A stretch of DNA of 64,000 nt from Aplectana chamaeleonis (GCA_029168955.1 JAPDOI010000174.1:434001-498000); one strand, 5' to 3'. Positions 9,546-22,100 are shown, counted from the stretch's first letter. Numbers and translations: made by a program. Notes: generated by a model from the sequence alone, not told the origin.

Positions 9546-11140
9546 CAGTGCGTTCAGAAAGTATAGGGACACCCCCGAAAATCAAGGTTTTAAAAATCAT
9601 GTTATATTTGGCTATCAATACTGTTCATAAATAAATTCAACTAGGTGGAAAACTTCTATTTGTTTATTTCTATAACAGCTGAGCAGTTTGACCAGAATTT
9701 ATTTCAAATTTCAGATTTTTTCGCCGTTCAGAAAGTATAGGGACACAACACATAAACAAAAATTATTGAACAAAGAAAGAATTAAACATACAATCTAAAA
9801 TGAAGTAGCTGCACCACCATTAGCAATGATCTCAAAAATTCTGTTTGGCATAGAATTGATCAAATTGGCGATGACGTTTTCATCCAGATTGGCCCACGCT
9901 TCGAGGATAGCGACCTTCAGCTCATCTACCGTTCTGTACTGCTTACTGTTGGCATAAACCTGGCGCACAAGTATGCCCCAGATATTCTCTATCGGGTTAC
10001 AATCTGGACTACACGCGGGCCATTCCAACAAACGGATTCGATGACGTAGAAACCAGGTTTTTGTAGACCTGGACACATGTACCGCTGCGTTGTCTTGCTG
10101 GAAAGTGAAACGCTGACGTCGTGTTCCGGACAAAAATGGCACTAGATGTGTGCGCAGAGTTTCTTGATATTCCTCCGAGTTCATGCGACAAGAAGTGAAG
10201 GCCAATTCCAAAACACCTTCGCTACTGAATGCTCCCCAGCACATCAGCGAGCCACCGCCGAAATTCCGTCTGCTGAAAATCAATGGATCCTTGCGCAGAT
10301 CTCGCCAGTAGGATCGAGCACCATCCGGTCCGTCAAGATTAAATTTCTTCTCGTCGTAAAAGATGATCTAAAAATTTTTTGCGTCATTTCTCGATTTTTT
10401 CCGGATTTTATGAGACTGCCTTACCTTTGCCCAATCAGTTGCCATGTTCCACTTTGCAAATTCAAGTCGAGCCTCTTCATGGTTTGCAGATAACGACGGG
10501 GCCTTCTTCATCACTTGTCGGACAATGTTTTTATTGCCATTTATGGTGTTCAAGACTGTCATTTTTGGAAACGCTGAGCGATAAATCACACTTAATCTGG
10601 TTCAGCGACAGTGTGCTGTAGGAGCAGAGCCGAATAATTCTCCGCGAATCTTGATTGCTGATCTTCTTCGGCCGTCCAGTACGTTTTGAAGTACCGTAGG
10701 GATCTGGTTCTCGCAGGAACCGGTTGATGCAGTTGACATATCTTCCGAGCTGGGTAGCGATTCGACGTTGGCTCAACCCGGCAACGCTGAGCGCACGAAT
10801 TGAGCTTGTTCAGCAGCAGTTAGAGCAGTACCACGAGCCATTTTAGTAATAAAGATATCACATGTACTCATCTCGAGTTTATGTAACGAATTTGCAACGG
10901 GAAATTTTGTTTGGATTAAAAAATCTGAATTTTCGAAGGGTGTCCCTATACTTTCTGAACGGCGAAAAATTCTAAAAGTTGAGATAAAATCTTACGAAAT
11001 TTCACAATTGTTATATAAAGAGTCAAACATAGGTTTTCCATGATGCTGAATTCATTGATGAACAGTATTGATCACCAAACACAAAGTTTTATTGGAAACC
11101 TCGAATTTCGGGGGTGTCCCTATACTTTCTGAACGCACTG
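9546..11140 (-). mobile_element. Tc1-like DNA transposon with IR/DR ends
   Basis: TA at 9544-9545 and 11141-11142 flanks inverted repeats of about 210 bp that begin CAGTGCGTTCAGAAAG. Each arm holds two copies of TTCAGAAAGTATAGGGACAC, one at the tip and one about 175 bp inside (9725 and about 10945). This is the IR/DR arrangement known from Sleeping Beauty-type Tc1 elements. Total length about 1.6 kb, with one transposase gene on the minus strand. Confidence 0.95.
9795..10841 (-). pseudogene. Tc1-family transposase, frameshifted
   Basis: DD34E cut-and-paste transposase. ATG at 10841 (MARGTALTAAE). The N-terminal paired-like helix-turn-helix and the RTGRPKK linker are recognisable, followed by a catalytic core: first Asp in FYDEKKF, second in FQQDNAAVH, Glu in NPIENIWG, with 34 residues between the last two. 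A probable intron of about 58 bp (rc of about 10368-10425, GTAAGG to TTTTTAG) separates the middle from the catalytic domain. A one-base loss near 10780-10800 and a one-base gain in an A run near 10562 break the frame, so the copy is inactive although its ends are well preserved. Confidence 0.9.
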
Positions 11141-11219
11141 TAGTAATAAGGAGGTTTCAAAGAAAAAGTCACCACTCCGCGCTGTGATACTCGAAGACAG
11201 GAGTTTTTTTTGAAATGGA

Positions 11220-12400
11220 CCAGAGACTAGAAAGGAATGGCAAGGGAGGAGCTGCCAGCCGAGCGTGATGGCTGGCTGTTTTTGTATCGAGGCGCCTCGA
11301 CGATTCGTCTTCTTTGATCCCAAATTATTAGGGCAATGAATGGAAAAAAGGGTCGGTTTTTGTTGCGCGAGCTACTGTCTAAGACTCAGGCGAGGAACGT
11401 GAATGCTTGCAGGAATAGTTCACGACTCTTTGCCTCGCCGATTCGTTATCGTTCTCTGCCCAACTGCCAAAGATTTCGTGCAGATCTGAACCAGTGGCTC
11501 ATTCGACAGATCTTACCATTTTCTGTCCTTCGCTCTATTCGTTGAGAGCGAAGAACTCAAATTTGCGCAAGTTCGTTGCCCGCATCGCAGTTCATGTCTC
11601 ATAGCCGCTTTCGATGTAAAATCATCACTGCTGCATTTTGCTCTTAAAACGCGTATAGTGCATTACCTAGCACACTCCGGTTACATTTTTGTTTATGTTC
11701 AATGTGTCTATTCGTTTTCTGGAGATTTCTCCACGGTACGTGGAAGGCTTACGTGTACTATTAGTTATTTCATTACATTCGTTGTTGGATATGATACGTG
11801 CGATAAATATGTATTAACAAATAGGTGTGATTTTTTGAAGCGATTATAGAACGTGAGTTCTATAATCGCCATAATGGTTGGCCGCAAAATGGCCAATAGG
11901 CGAAAATTGAAGGCGAAAAAGGGGAAAATGAGGGCAATCTTCGCCATCGAAGGGCGGGGCGTTGATTCTGGCAAGAATCGCCATCAGTTCTCACCAGCTC
12001 GGGCAACAGAAATGGCTAAAATTTTGCCAATACGCGTAGGAATCGGGCGATTCTAGATTGAAGAAGGGCGATCCTCGCCAGCGGAGGGCGGAGCGTCGAT
12101 TTTGGCGAGAATCGCCCTGGTTTATCACCAGCTCAGGTAAGGGAAATGACTAGAACTTCACCAGTACGCGAATGATGAGAGCAATCCTAGAATTAAGGAA
12201 AGCGACTTTCGCCAAAGTCGACTCTCGGACAGAGTTTTGGCGGCAATCGCCCTGTTTTCACCAGCGGAGGCTAAACCATCACCCATATGGTGGAGGTTTG
12301 GTCCATATTTTGTCTGAATCGCTGACTTGTTCGTCGGCGATTCCCAGTTTAGTCTGAGGCTAATCGCCAACGAATGTCGGAGTTCGCGGAGAGTTCTCCA
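11220..12400. repeat. Dispersed repeat R1, copy 1, with ~110-bp internal tandem units
   Basis: Clearly similar over its length to 17790-18860, starting at GGAATGGCA...GAGCTGCCAGC and continuing through GTCTAAGACTCAGGCGAGG. The 3' half has about three degenerate units of roughly 110 bp built around GGCGATTCT..., CGCCAGCGGAGG and TCACCAGCTC. No protein is recognised. Confidence 0.75.
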
Positions 12401-12780
12401 TTTCGAAGACAGTCCGTGGCAAGCGGTAGTGCTGCATGCTTTTTTTGCTCAACTCTGGCGGAACGTTCCGTGGACGACAGGTAGATCCGCTCACGGTGAG
12501 TCACTGTCGCCAGGTCCTGATGAGAGCGCGTCAAAATTATGACATGGCTGCGGTAGGCACACTCCATCTTTATCGGACCAAAACTCCTCTCAGAATTTGC
12601 GGACCCCTGCTGTTTGCAACATGATGGGGCCATTAGGTCCCCCGCATGAGCATCCCTTGTCTCAAGCATGATTATCATAGTGCTGCGTGCTGTAACAGCG
12701 GATATCCGTAACTGCATAGCAGAATTTAAGATCCCGAAAATCCTTAGTTTTCTAATTAAATTTTATGATCGTGGGTATTT

Positions 12781-13707
12781 ACAAGGGGACCACAATAAGT
12801 CATAGTAACCATTCCAATTGAAATGAACTTTTCTAGAACCATTTTCGGACGAAAAGTCCGAATATGCCCATCGCAGCTGCCTAGACCCACTCTGAAAAAA
12901 GTTCAAGGTTTACTTTAGGTTACGGTAGGTAACATGCCATTTAGGAGGCAAAACCTACCTCAATATCCCGATAATCGACAAATGGATATCAAATTCGTAT
13001 TCAGCACCCCAAATAACCCCCACATAGAAACTTTGAGACAAATCTGAGGCTTTGACTAGACTACCGTATACCCACCGTAATCTACCGTAAGCTGCCCAAA
13101 ATCGATAAACCGACATCAGATTCGTGTTCAGCACTCCAAATAACCCCTACAGAAATAACTTGAGCATATTCTGTAGAAGCACTCGGAAATCGTCGAAAGT
13201 CGCGATTTGCCATCCAATTCTCCCCGATGGGAATCTGTGAACGAATACAGTCGAAAACTTCGGAAAATCGATAAACGAACCTCAGATTCGTGATCAGCAC
13301 CCCAAATAACCCCCCAGAGCGAATTTTCAGTCAAATCTGGGATATTTTTTTAACTGCTTCGAGAGCCCTCTAATTGGTATCAATAAACGCCCAACCGAAA
13401 ATCCGTACAAGTCCAAAACGCTGTTGGTCTGCGCAAAGTTTGGAAAATGTTCCTTCAACCTAACTTTGCTTAGTGGGGTAGTTTTGGGCGCTGAACACGA
13501 TTGTGAGGTCCGCTCCGGATTTTTGTAAAAATGATGCCCTTTTTGGAGGGTACATAAGTACGAAAATCAAAGAAAAATGCCTATAACTTTTTTCAGAGTG
13601 GGTCTAGGCAGCTGCGATGGGAATATTCGGACTTTTCGTCCGAAAATGGTTTTAGAAAAGTACATTTCATTTGGAATGGTCACTATGACTTATTGTGGTT
13701 CCCTTGT
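12781..13707. mobile_element. Foldback element with ~120-bp inverted ends
   Basis: Starts ACAAGGGGACCACAATAAG and ends with its inverse. The arms include a perfect local palindrome around CGGACGAAAAGTCCG on each side. The interior contains three degenerate direct repeats containing CAGCACCCCAAATAACCCC (about 13000, 13130, 13295). No coding sequence is recognised. Confidence 0.8.
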
Positions 13708-13900
13708 TAGTAACGTCACGTCACGCAGTCAGGCAGCTACATCTTTATGCGAGTCGCGAGTCGCGAATCTCTGAATGCCCCCTTTTTGAACGATTGTGAT
13801 TTTTTTCCTTCGGTTTTGTTGGTGCAGACAATGCCCACACAGTAAGTAATTTGAGGGCAAACCCATGAGCTTGTATTATGCTTATAAAATGCTTCCTTAA

Positions 13901-14479
13901 AGAAACAGTGTCCACGATAAAAATCGTTGCCTAGTTTTGGCCAAAAATCGAAGGTTTGATGCCGGAATGTGCCCTTGATGAAGAAAAACCGCAGAAAAGT
14001 ATGAAAAAGCGCTCCTCGAGGGAAACATCGCTGCTGGAAGAGTTGCGCGGTAAATTGTTAATGCGCTCACGCGCTCCAATGCTAATATTATGCGCGCTCG
14101 CGCTCTAATGCAAATAGAGGTGTGGAGAAGCCGAACCGTTGAGGTGGACCAAACTCCTGCACGGAAAACTTCACCGCGAGCTGAGAGGACTAGCGAGCGA
14201 TTTTCAGAGCAGGTTAGGGCTCTTTCGGTCCTGTTCTTGTTCGTTTCCTCAATCCCATCCCGGCCACTCGATTTCCGGCGGAAAACAGGGGTGCGTTCCA
14301 AGATGTCCCATGGGAGTAAACTAGGTCTGATAAGATATAACAAATGATCATCTAACAGATAGGCTCATTTCATGCGATCTCTCAATCTATCATTGGCAGG
14401 CTCTTATCAAGTTCATTTTTCCTTCCGTGGGAATCTTCTTGGAACGCACCCCAGATGAAATTTATCGTAGGCACTGCCT
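13901..14479. mobile_element. TTAA-type MITE, family 1, degraded, with nested foldback
   Basis: TTAA at 13897-13900 is followed by AGAAACAGTGTCCACGAT. The right end ATCGTAGGCACTGCCT is followed by ATGA (degraded TTAA). A 165-bp foldback (14288-14452) is nested within it. Confidence 0.65.
14288..14452. mobile_element. Short foldback, GGTGCGTTCCAAGA family
   Basis: Inverted ends GGGGTGCGTTCCAAGA and TCTTGGAACGCACCCC with CCATGGGA-like inner arms. Related copies at 17446-17614 and 55770-55936 have nearly the same length (165-169 bp). Confidence 0.8.
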
Positions 14480-14967
14480 ATGACACGTATACTACTCGAC
14501 TTCAGTTCTAACCTGTGCATTCAGGCCGCTGTAATTCTGCTGAATCCTTCTGGTCGGTCAGAATTAATATGGGGAGGTGGGGTTATTGTGTAGACAAGGC
14601 TAAATACGGATCCAGCAGTTGTGAAAGGTGAAGTGAAAATCTTCATTCATTTATTCTCTTGTAGGCTTGATCATCGATTAACCTGCGGTTATTTTTGGTT
14701 TTTTAGCGTGTTTGAACGATGATGGTGGTGTTTTGGATAACTGTTAGGCCGTTAACTAATTCTGGCAATGAATGGAACGTTTGAGTCGGACATAATTTAC
14801 GCTGGCAATGTGATGGTACGAAGCAGATCGGGTACTAAATTATAATCTTGTTTGGTTTGTAGTAAATGTAAGCCATGAATACACGTTTAACTATACGGCT
14901 ACTAAGATAGGGGAAAAAAGGTGGAAATGGGTGAAGTTGGTCTCTTTTCTCTTGTCTAGAACTTGCT
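14480..14967. other. Unassigned spacer
   Basis: No recognisable feature. Confidence 0.4.
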
Positions 14968-14971
14968 TTAA

Positions 14972-15115
14972 AGGCGCAGAACACCCAGGAGAATATTTTT
15001 CAGTTCCCATGCTTATCCTGGAGAGAGTCACACGCTGATCACAGTGGTATCCTTTAAAGGCACAGTACGCTCTCAGATATGAATTTTGAGATTTCCTGTA
15101 ATTGTGTAGTAGACG
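14972..15115. mobile_element. Fragments of TTAA-type MITE, family 3
   Basis: TTAA then AGGCGCAGAACACC with the family-3 subterminal stretch GAGAGAGTCACACGCTGATC. After about 80 bp comes another TTAA and an inverted family-3 right end (AGGCACAGTACGCTCTCAG), cut off near 15115 where mariner sequence starts. Confidence 0.7.
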
Positions 15116-15162
15116 TGTTCTAAAATTTGACCATTTTTTTTCAACTTTATTGAAAAACAAGT

Positions 15163-16176
15163 CTAATCAACAATACAATTACCACAGTTATCCACAACAG
15201 TGGCCCATCGATTGGGCAGGTCGCCGATGCCCTTTGCCCAGAACTCCGGGGGCCGCGACTCGAAGAAATCCGCGATGTCGGATTTGAGGTTGTCGTAGTT
15301 GGTGATTTTTCTTCCGGCCAAATGGTGCTTCAGCGGGCGGAACAAGTGGTAGTCGGAGGGGGCGAGGTCCGGGGATTACGGCGGATGGGCAACCGTCTCC
15401 CAGCCGAGCGTCGCCAACTTCTGCTGGGTCTCCTTCGTCACGTGGGGGCGCGCGTTGTCGTGCAGCAGGTGGACCGAGGCCCGTCGGAGACGCTTTTCTC
15501 GGATGGCGGCGGCTAGTTTCTCAAGATGATCGATGTATATGGAGGCGGTGACCGTCCTGCCTTGCGGGAGCAGCTTGAAGTACAGCATGCCCTTGGTGTC
15601 CCATCAGCAGCAGAGCATGATCTTCAGCGGGTGCAGGTCGCCTTTCGGCGTTGTCAGCGGCTCTTCTCCGCGCGGAATCTAGACTGCACGGCGGGCGACG
15701 TTGTCGTAGAGGACCCAGCTCTCATTCCCAGTAACCAGGTCCTCGAAAAACTCCTTGCGATGCGGACAAAGAAGGAGGGACTGGCAGACAGCCACGCGGC
15801 TCTGCTTGTTGGCGTCCGTCAGATGGTGGGGGATACAACGGGCCAGAACTTTGTGGTAGCCGAGTAAGTTGAGTCGATTAAGGATGATGGACTTGCTGCA
15901 GCCGAGCTTCGTCGCCAGTTCACGGGTGGTGGCTTCCGGCTTCTCCTTGATACAGCGACGGACTTCGTCATCATCCACCGTAGAAGGCCTCCCGCTGTGC
16001 TCTCTGTCCTCGAGGCTCGTGTCGCCGCTCTCGAAACGATTGAACCAGCGGCTGACTGTGCGCTGGGACACTGCATCCTCCTTGCACGGTCTGCAGATGT
16101 TGGCGACCGCGGTGCCCGTGTCGTTGCCCAGCAGCCACTCGTAGTACACGAACGTACGAATTCGACCTTGGTCCAT
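15163..16176 (-). pseudogene. Mariner transposase, inactivated
   Basis: Mariner-type transposase from ATG 16176 (MDQGRIRTFVYYEW). Two N-terminal helix-turn-helix segments are separated by SGRPSTVDDDE; the second Asp is in HDNARPH and the third in SPDLAPSDYH, giving D34D. Three in-frame stops (15679-15681, 15604-15606, 15376-15378) replace what are usually sense codons. The position usually holding the first catalytic Asp (TGDE) reads TGNE. A TATA-like GGTATATAAG lies about 40 bp upstream of the ATG. The coding sequence is GC-rich relative to its surroundings. Full terminal repeats were not identified. Confidence 0.9.
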
Positions 16177-16212
16177 TTTATCTTGTACTGGTAGCTAGAC
16201 GCGGCGACTGCG

Positions 16213-16222
16213 CCTTATATAC
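16213..16222 (-). promoter_or_regulatory. TATA-like element upstream of mariner transposase
   Basis: Minus strand reads GGTATATAAG, 37-46 bp before the transposase ATG, a plausible relic of the element's own promoter. Confidence 0.4.
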
Positions 16223-16279
16223 CCCTAGCGTACAACTTTGGAGAACCTTCTAGAAAGTTCTTACACTTGCCTAATATTA

Positions 16280-17445
16280 TAACACTTCTAAGGAAAATTA
16301 TAGAATTTTGAAAATTTTCGGACAGGAATTATTGGACGGCCTGGTACAATGTTGCTATTCAACGGTTCCATTTGATTTCCGGACATCAGAGTTCATCTCA
16401 ATAAAACGGCGGCGGTTTCGTTGCTGAGTAAATTCTCGGCGCCATTGTTCAAGCTGCTAGATACGGTGGTGACACTGCGCTCCTCCAACGCTTCCTTTCC
16501 CTTCTAAGAGCACTCTCAATACCTGCAAGGAAGCAGGACCAAACTGAAACGTGAGCTCACTTTTCGCAGTACAAGCCTCTCATTCATTTCAACTTTGGCT
16601 TTCATGCGCACGTTCAATATTTTCCCTGTAGGGAAGGAGCCCCAGAGGATCGCAGTGTCACTAGCGAATCAAGCTGCGGATCAGATGGTGCACTAAACAC
16701 ACTCCGGTGGAGAAAATACCGAGAGTTAACGAGGATCAACTCCGACGTAATGACATCGAATGAAACCGCAGAACATCTGCATTTTGAAGGTATGCGTGGG
16801 CAGACGCCGTTTCCTCAAATGTAGCTTTCCTTCCGTTTTCTTTCTATTCATGTTATGTTATCATATGTATGTGATAATGTGTTTCCATATCTCATTAGTC
16901 TTTTTCACGCAAATATGAGCTCTTCGTCCAGGTCTAAAGACATTGAGCAATAGCTACTGAACTTTCGGTCGAAGGCGGTGGTCACGATAGGAACAGTTTT
17001 TGAGTTTTTGTCAGAAACCGAGGGATCCTGGGCCCATAGCATCAGCAGTAAAAACGGCTAGGAACGAGCACGAAACATCTATGCTGGGCTCAATCTTGAG
17101 TGATTCGCTCGCGTCCCGCCTTCTACGTTCAAAGGCTACCGATCAAAGTAAACAGCTGAAAATTGAATTTAAAAGAACAATAGATAATTAAAATCTCATG
17201 AATCGTTTAACAAACAACTTTCTTTTCTTGATAATCGACCGCTCTCTTGAAGCTGATTTTTCAGTTGTTTGTTTCTTTCGGTAGCCGTTGAGAGGAGGGG
17301 CGGGGCGCGGGCGAATCACTCAAAATTCAGGCCGTACCCGGTTCCTGCATTGGGCTCCAGCACTGGTCTGCGTCTGCGATTCACAGTAGCTACTCTCACA
17401 CAAAGTGAGGTTTCCTGTCCAGAACACAATGCCCTAGTTGTTCAG
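16280..17445. other. Unassigned spacer
   Basis: No gene, RNA or repeat structure recognised. Confidence 0.4.
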
Positions 17446-17614
17446 GGTTGCGTTCCAAGAACATTCCCATGGCAAAAGGCTTCCGTGGAAACGTAGGCTC
17501 GGCGGCGTGGGAGCAATTTTCAGGTATAATTAGCATCCATGGAAAGCAAATTTGTGCATGGAAAGTTCGCTAGTCCTCCCACGACAACGTGGGAACGTTC
17601 TTAGAACGCACCCC
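17446..17614. mobile_element. Short foldback, GGTGCGTTCCAAGA family
   Basis: Ends GGTTGCGTTCCAAGAAC and GTTCTTAGAACGCACC with CCATGG-containing inner arms. Same family as 14288-14452 and 55770-55936. Confidence 0.8.
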
Positions 17615-17789
17615 TGGGGCTACTTGACTAATCTCGCTCGGAAAGAAGCCCGATTTACACGAGCTGATTGGCGCCTTCTATTTTCCGGTGGCTAATGTCT
17701 AACCCTGGCACGCTATCCGTCCTCTCCCTCAATTCGATGGATAGTCCCTATAGCATTGTTGCGATACCCGACATTAGTCCGAGTAGCTA

Positions 17790-18860
17790 GAAAGGAATGG
17801 CAGGCGAGGAGCTGCCAGCTGAGTGTGATGGCTGACTGTTTTTGTATCGAGCGGCCTCCACGATTCGCCTTCTTCGATCCCGAATTATTGGAGTAATGAA
17901 CGGAAAAAAGGGTCGGCTCTTGTTGCGCGAGCTACTGTCTAAGACTCAGGCGAGGAACGTGAATGATTGCTGTAACAGTCTGAAATTCTTTACCTCGCCG
18001 ACTCACTATGGTTCTTTGCTCAGCTGCTAAAGATTTTCGCCCAGATCCAAACCACTGACTCGTTCGGGTAACTCAAAATTGCGCAAGTTCGTTGCCTGCG
18101 TCACAGTTCATGTCTCATGGCCGTTTTCGATGTAAAATCATCACTGCTGTCTTTTGCTCTCAAAACGCGTATTGTGCATTACCTAGCGCACTCCGGTTTC
18201 ATTTTTTTCTATGTTCAATGTGTCTCTACCTCTTCTGGAGATTTCTCTACGCTTACGTGTACTATAATTTATTTTGTTACATTAGCTGTTGGATATGAGA
18301 CGTGCGATGAATATGTATTAATAAATTGGGGTGATGTTTGAGGCGCGCCATTGTAATTGGCCTGTAATAGGCCATCAGGCGAAAATTCGGGGCCAAAAAG
18401 ATGAAAAGTTAGGGCGATTTTCGCCAGTGAAGGGCGGGACTTTGAGTCCGGCAAGAATCGCGGTCATTTCTCACCAGATCGGGCAATGGAAATGGCTAAA
18501 ATTCCGCCAATACGCGATTAAATAAAGCGATTCTAGGTTGAGGAAGGGCGATCTTCGCCAGCGGAGGGCAGGGCGTTGATTTTGACGAGAATCGCCCTCA
18601 ATTCTCACCAGCTCGGGTAACGGAAATGGCTTGAAGTTCACCAGTACGCGAAGGAATAGGGCGATTCTAGAATTAAGGAAGGCGACTTTCGCCAAAGTCG
18701 ACTCTCGGCGAGTGTTTTGGCGACAATCGCTCCCAACTTTCACCAGCGGAGGCTAAACCATCACCCATATGGTGAATTTTTAGTCCACATTTTGGCCGAA
18801 TCGCTGACTTGTTCGTCGGCGATTCCCAGTTTAGTCTGAGGCTAATCGCCAACGAATGTC
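17790..18860. repeat. Dispersed repeat R1, copy 2
   Basis: Direct-orientation homologue of 11220-12400. It shares the GCGCGAGCTACTGTCTAAG stretch, the T-rich middle and the roughly 110-bp GGCGATTCT units at the 3' end. The copies differ by many substitutions and small indels, so the duplication is old. Confidence 0.75.
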
Positions 18861-18869
18861 GGAGTACGA

Positions 18870-19072
18870 GCATACTGTCGTTCTCGGAGCCGAATTCCGG
18901 CCTGCATTTGCGGACTACGGCTGTTGCATCACGCGATACGTAATAATCGTGCTGGGACCCTTTGGTCCCGGCACGATTCACCCTTTTCCCAGCACGATTA
19001 TTACGTGTCGCGTTATGCAACAGCCGTAGTCCGCAATTGCGGACCGGAATTTGGCTCCGAGAACGACAGTAC
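18870..19072. repeat. Near-perfect 200-bp palindrome
   Basis: Two arms of about 90 bp, starting ACTGTCGTTCTCGGAGCC and including GGACTACGGCTGTTGCAT, around a short loop at GGGACCCTTTGGTCCC. It directly follows R1 copy 2. A weakly similar, decayed stretch follows R1 copy 1 near 12530-12720. Confidence 0.85.
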
Positions 19073-19139
19073 GAGGCTTACATCCGACCGATTGTGGAAT
19101 CGAGCACCACAATATTTTGCCCCACCATGAAAAAAATAC

Positions 19140-22100
19140 ATGTACATCATAGGGAAGGTTCAGAATAATTCTACGCGCAATCTACTTGCAAGGATCGGAG
19201 GTTTCTTGTATTCGAAAATTCCAAGAGCCGCAATTAGGAACCAGTACCTTGGGCTTTCGTCCCTAGATTCCAGGCGCAGGGTATTCGACGTATGCATGGT
19301 TCACAAATTGCTACATATCTTCTGTTTCGGAGTGAAATTTGTTTCCGTTCATCGCGTGCGTCTGCACGCGTATGCGGCGTCTCCTTCTCCCCACACTTTC
19401 TCGCGGTGTCTACCCTCGCACCGCAAAAGCGCGCGAAGGAACACAGTAAATTTGAATTCGATCCGCTGCCGAGATGTCGTACGTTCGTGCCGTGGCAGTG
19501 TGGAGGAAAGAAGATCACCTCTGTGCAAACCGACGTCACCCCTCCACGAAGAGTTTTTGTCATGGGAGAGGTGCTGGCCAGACGCGTCTCTCCTTCCGAT
19601 TCTCCTGCTAAGGGCCGGCGTGGAGAGGAATCCTGGACCCGCTCAGAAGTACCTATGCGCCACGTGTGGCAAGGATGTCACCTGGAAAGATAACAGCGTC
19701 CAGTGCTTCGGATGCCAAAGGTGGGTGCATCTCTCCTGTTCGGGTCTCAGTTCTGTGAGGCATCATAACTCTGCTTTTCGCTGTGTTTTATGCTCTTCAC
19801 CTACCAACTCTGATTCCTCTTCCTCCAATCGCCCCCGTTCCATTGTACATATCAATCTCAACGGCCTTCGTACTAAACTTTCTGAGCTCTCTCTCTCTTC
19901 GCACGTACTTACCATCCAGACGTGATCATGGTTCAAGAAACCAAGCTCTCTCCATCCCCTACCCGTCCTCATCCTAATATCCCGGGCTACACTGCCTTCC
20001 ATGCTCCAAGGTCAGCTCTCGGCGGAGGAGTTTCAACATTCGTTCTATCCTCACTTCCCTCACACCTCATTCCCAGCACCCCCACGGACGGTACTCTCGA
20101 GTACCTCCCAATCCATCTCCCCCTAAAAACACCCCTTTCTCTTTTCAACATACATTCCACCTACAACTTCATGCCCTTCATCTTACAATCCTATCCCACT
20201 TCTCAAGCAGCTGAGCGACTGCTCCCTCTCATCCTCGGTCGTGTTCGCGGGTGATTTCAACGCTCACACCTTCTGCTCGTCTCTCGGTCCTTATGCTAGA
20301 GGAAATGACGTCGAAGAATAGGCAGATGAGTGCGACCATGTCATTTTAAACGATGATCAGCCCACTCGTCTCCCTGCCAACGGCCGATCTTCTAGACCAG
20401 ACATATCTCTTATCTCGTCCAACCTTTCTAGCTGCTGCTCATGTTCTACCTCAACGACTTTGCCAAGTGACCATGTTCCTGTCTTTGTCCACATCGATCT
20501 ATCCTATTCTCTCGCTCCCTTTTCTGGTGTTCGCCAACGTTCTTATCTTAATTTAGGCCGAGCCGACTGGCGCCTGTTCAGTGAGGTTGCGCTTCACCTA
20601 GCGGCCGATTACCCTTGGAATGGCGACGTGCACCAGAAAGAGTGCCATTTATCTGACGCGATCCGCAGAGCCATGAAAGCGGCTATTCCTGTCGGCCGCG
20701 TCAAGACTTTCTATCCAAATGTCACTAGGGAGATCCTCGATAAGATCAGGACAAGAGATGCCATGAGAGCGATCAACCATCTGGACCCCATCGTTGCTGA
20801 ACTTGACGATGAGATCAGAAAGGATTTAGACAGGTACAAGAAAGAAGAGTGGGAAAAATTCACCGGGCAGTTGGATATCAAGACGGATAGTGCAGCCACT
20901 TGGAAGGTATTACGAAAGCTTTCGGGTAAGAGCTCGCCTGCTACCGTCTCCACAGTCGAATTCAACAACGGTGTATTCAAATCAGGAAAAGAAGCTGCTT
21001 ATGCGCTCGGTAGAAGTTTTTCATCCCTAGTGCAAAGCGTGGTCCGCAGAACAGAGTGACTGTACGAGAGCTGTGCCGCCTCTCGCTTATGAGCACGGCC
21101 GAAGCGTTCACTTCGACGCAAGTTGAGAAGGTTATAAAGGATATGCGGAATTCAAAAGCGGTTGGTCCAGACGGGATATGTCCTGCTGTCTTGAAGAAGA
21201 TACCGAATGAAATCCTACCGCTTCTCACTGATTTGATAAACACCTCGTCGAGATCGTGCACCATCCCACAGAATTGGAAGACAGCTAACGTTGTGCCGCT
21301 GCCCAAGCCGGGGAAACCTCAGGATTCAGCCAAGGGATACATACCCATTAGCTTGCTGTCCACGTTTGCAAAGGTAGCCGAAAAACTTATCGTAAAGGAC
21401 TTGGCGGAGCACAACGAGAAGCAAGTGATTCAGCATGGATTCAGAAAGCTGCATTCCACCACGACAGCTCTGTTGGAAATTACAAGCTTTGCCATCGATG
21501 GGTTCAATGCCCAGAGGCCCAGAGAAATGTGGCTGTTGCCTTAGATCTTACCAAGGCATTCGACACAGTAAACCATGGAGTTCTGTCAGGCAACTTACTG
21601 AAGTCATCAATACCGCCGTGGCAGAAACGCTGGATATCTGCAGTCATCAAGGGCAGACGAGCCAGAGTTATGTTCCAGAACCATGTATCTAATAGTATTC
21701 CTATTGCAGCTGGAGTCCCGCAGGGCGGCGCTTTATCGCCTGCTCTCTTCAGTCTGTACCTCGAAGACATGCCCGCCCCTCCCCAGGATATCAAGGTGGT
21801 CGCCTATGCCGATGATATGACAATAGTGTGTCGGGATCGAGATATAAATGTGGCCGCCTCCAAGATCAATGGGTGCGTGGTCACACTGAAAAGCTTTTTC
21901 GACCGCGAAATGCTAAAGATCTCGACATCCAAATCGCCGGTATCCGTACTCACAGCGGATCCATCAGAGCACAGCACCCAACCGCATGTCGAGTGGGACG
22001 GAGATCGATTACCTGCTGCTCGCTTTCCCAAAGTGCTCGGTCTGGTGCTCGATCCATCGCTCAAGTTTCACAAGAACACCGAGCAGAAGCAGGCCGTCGT

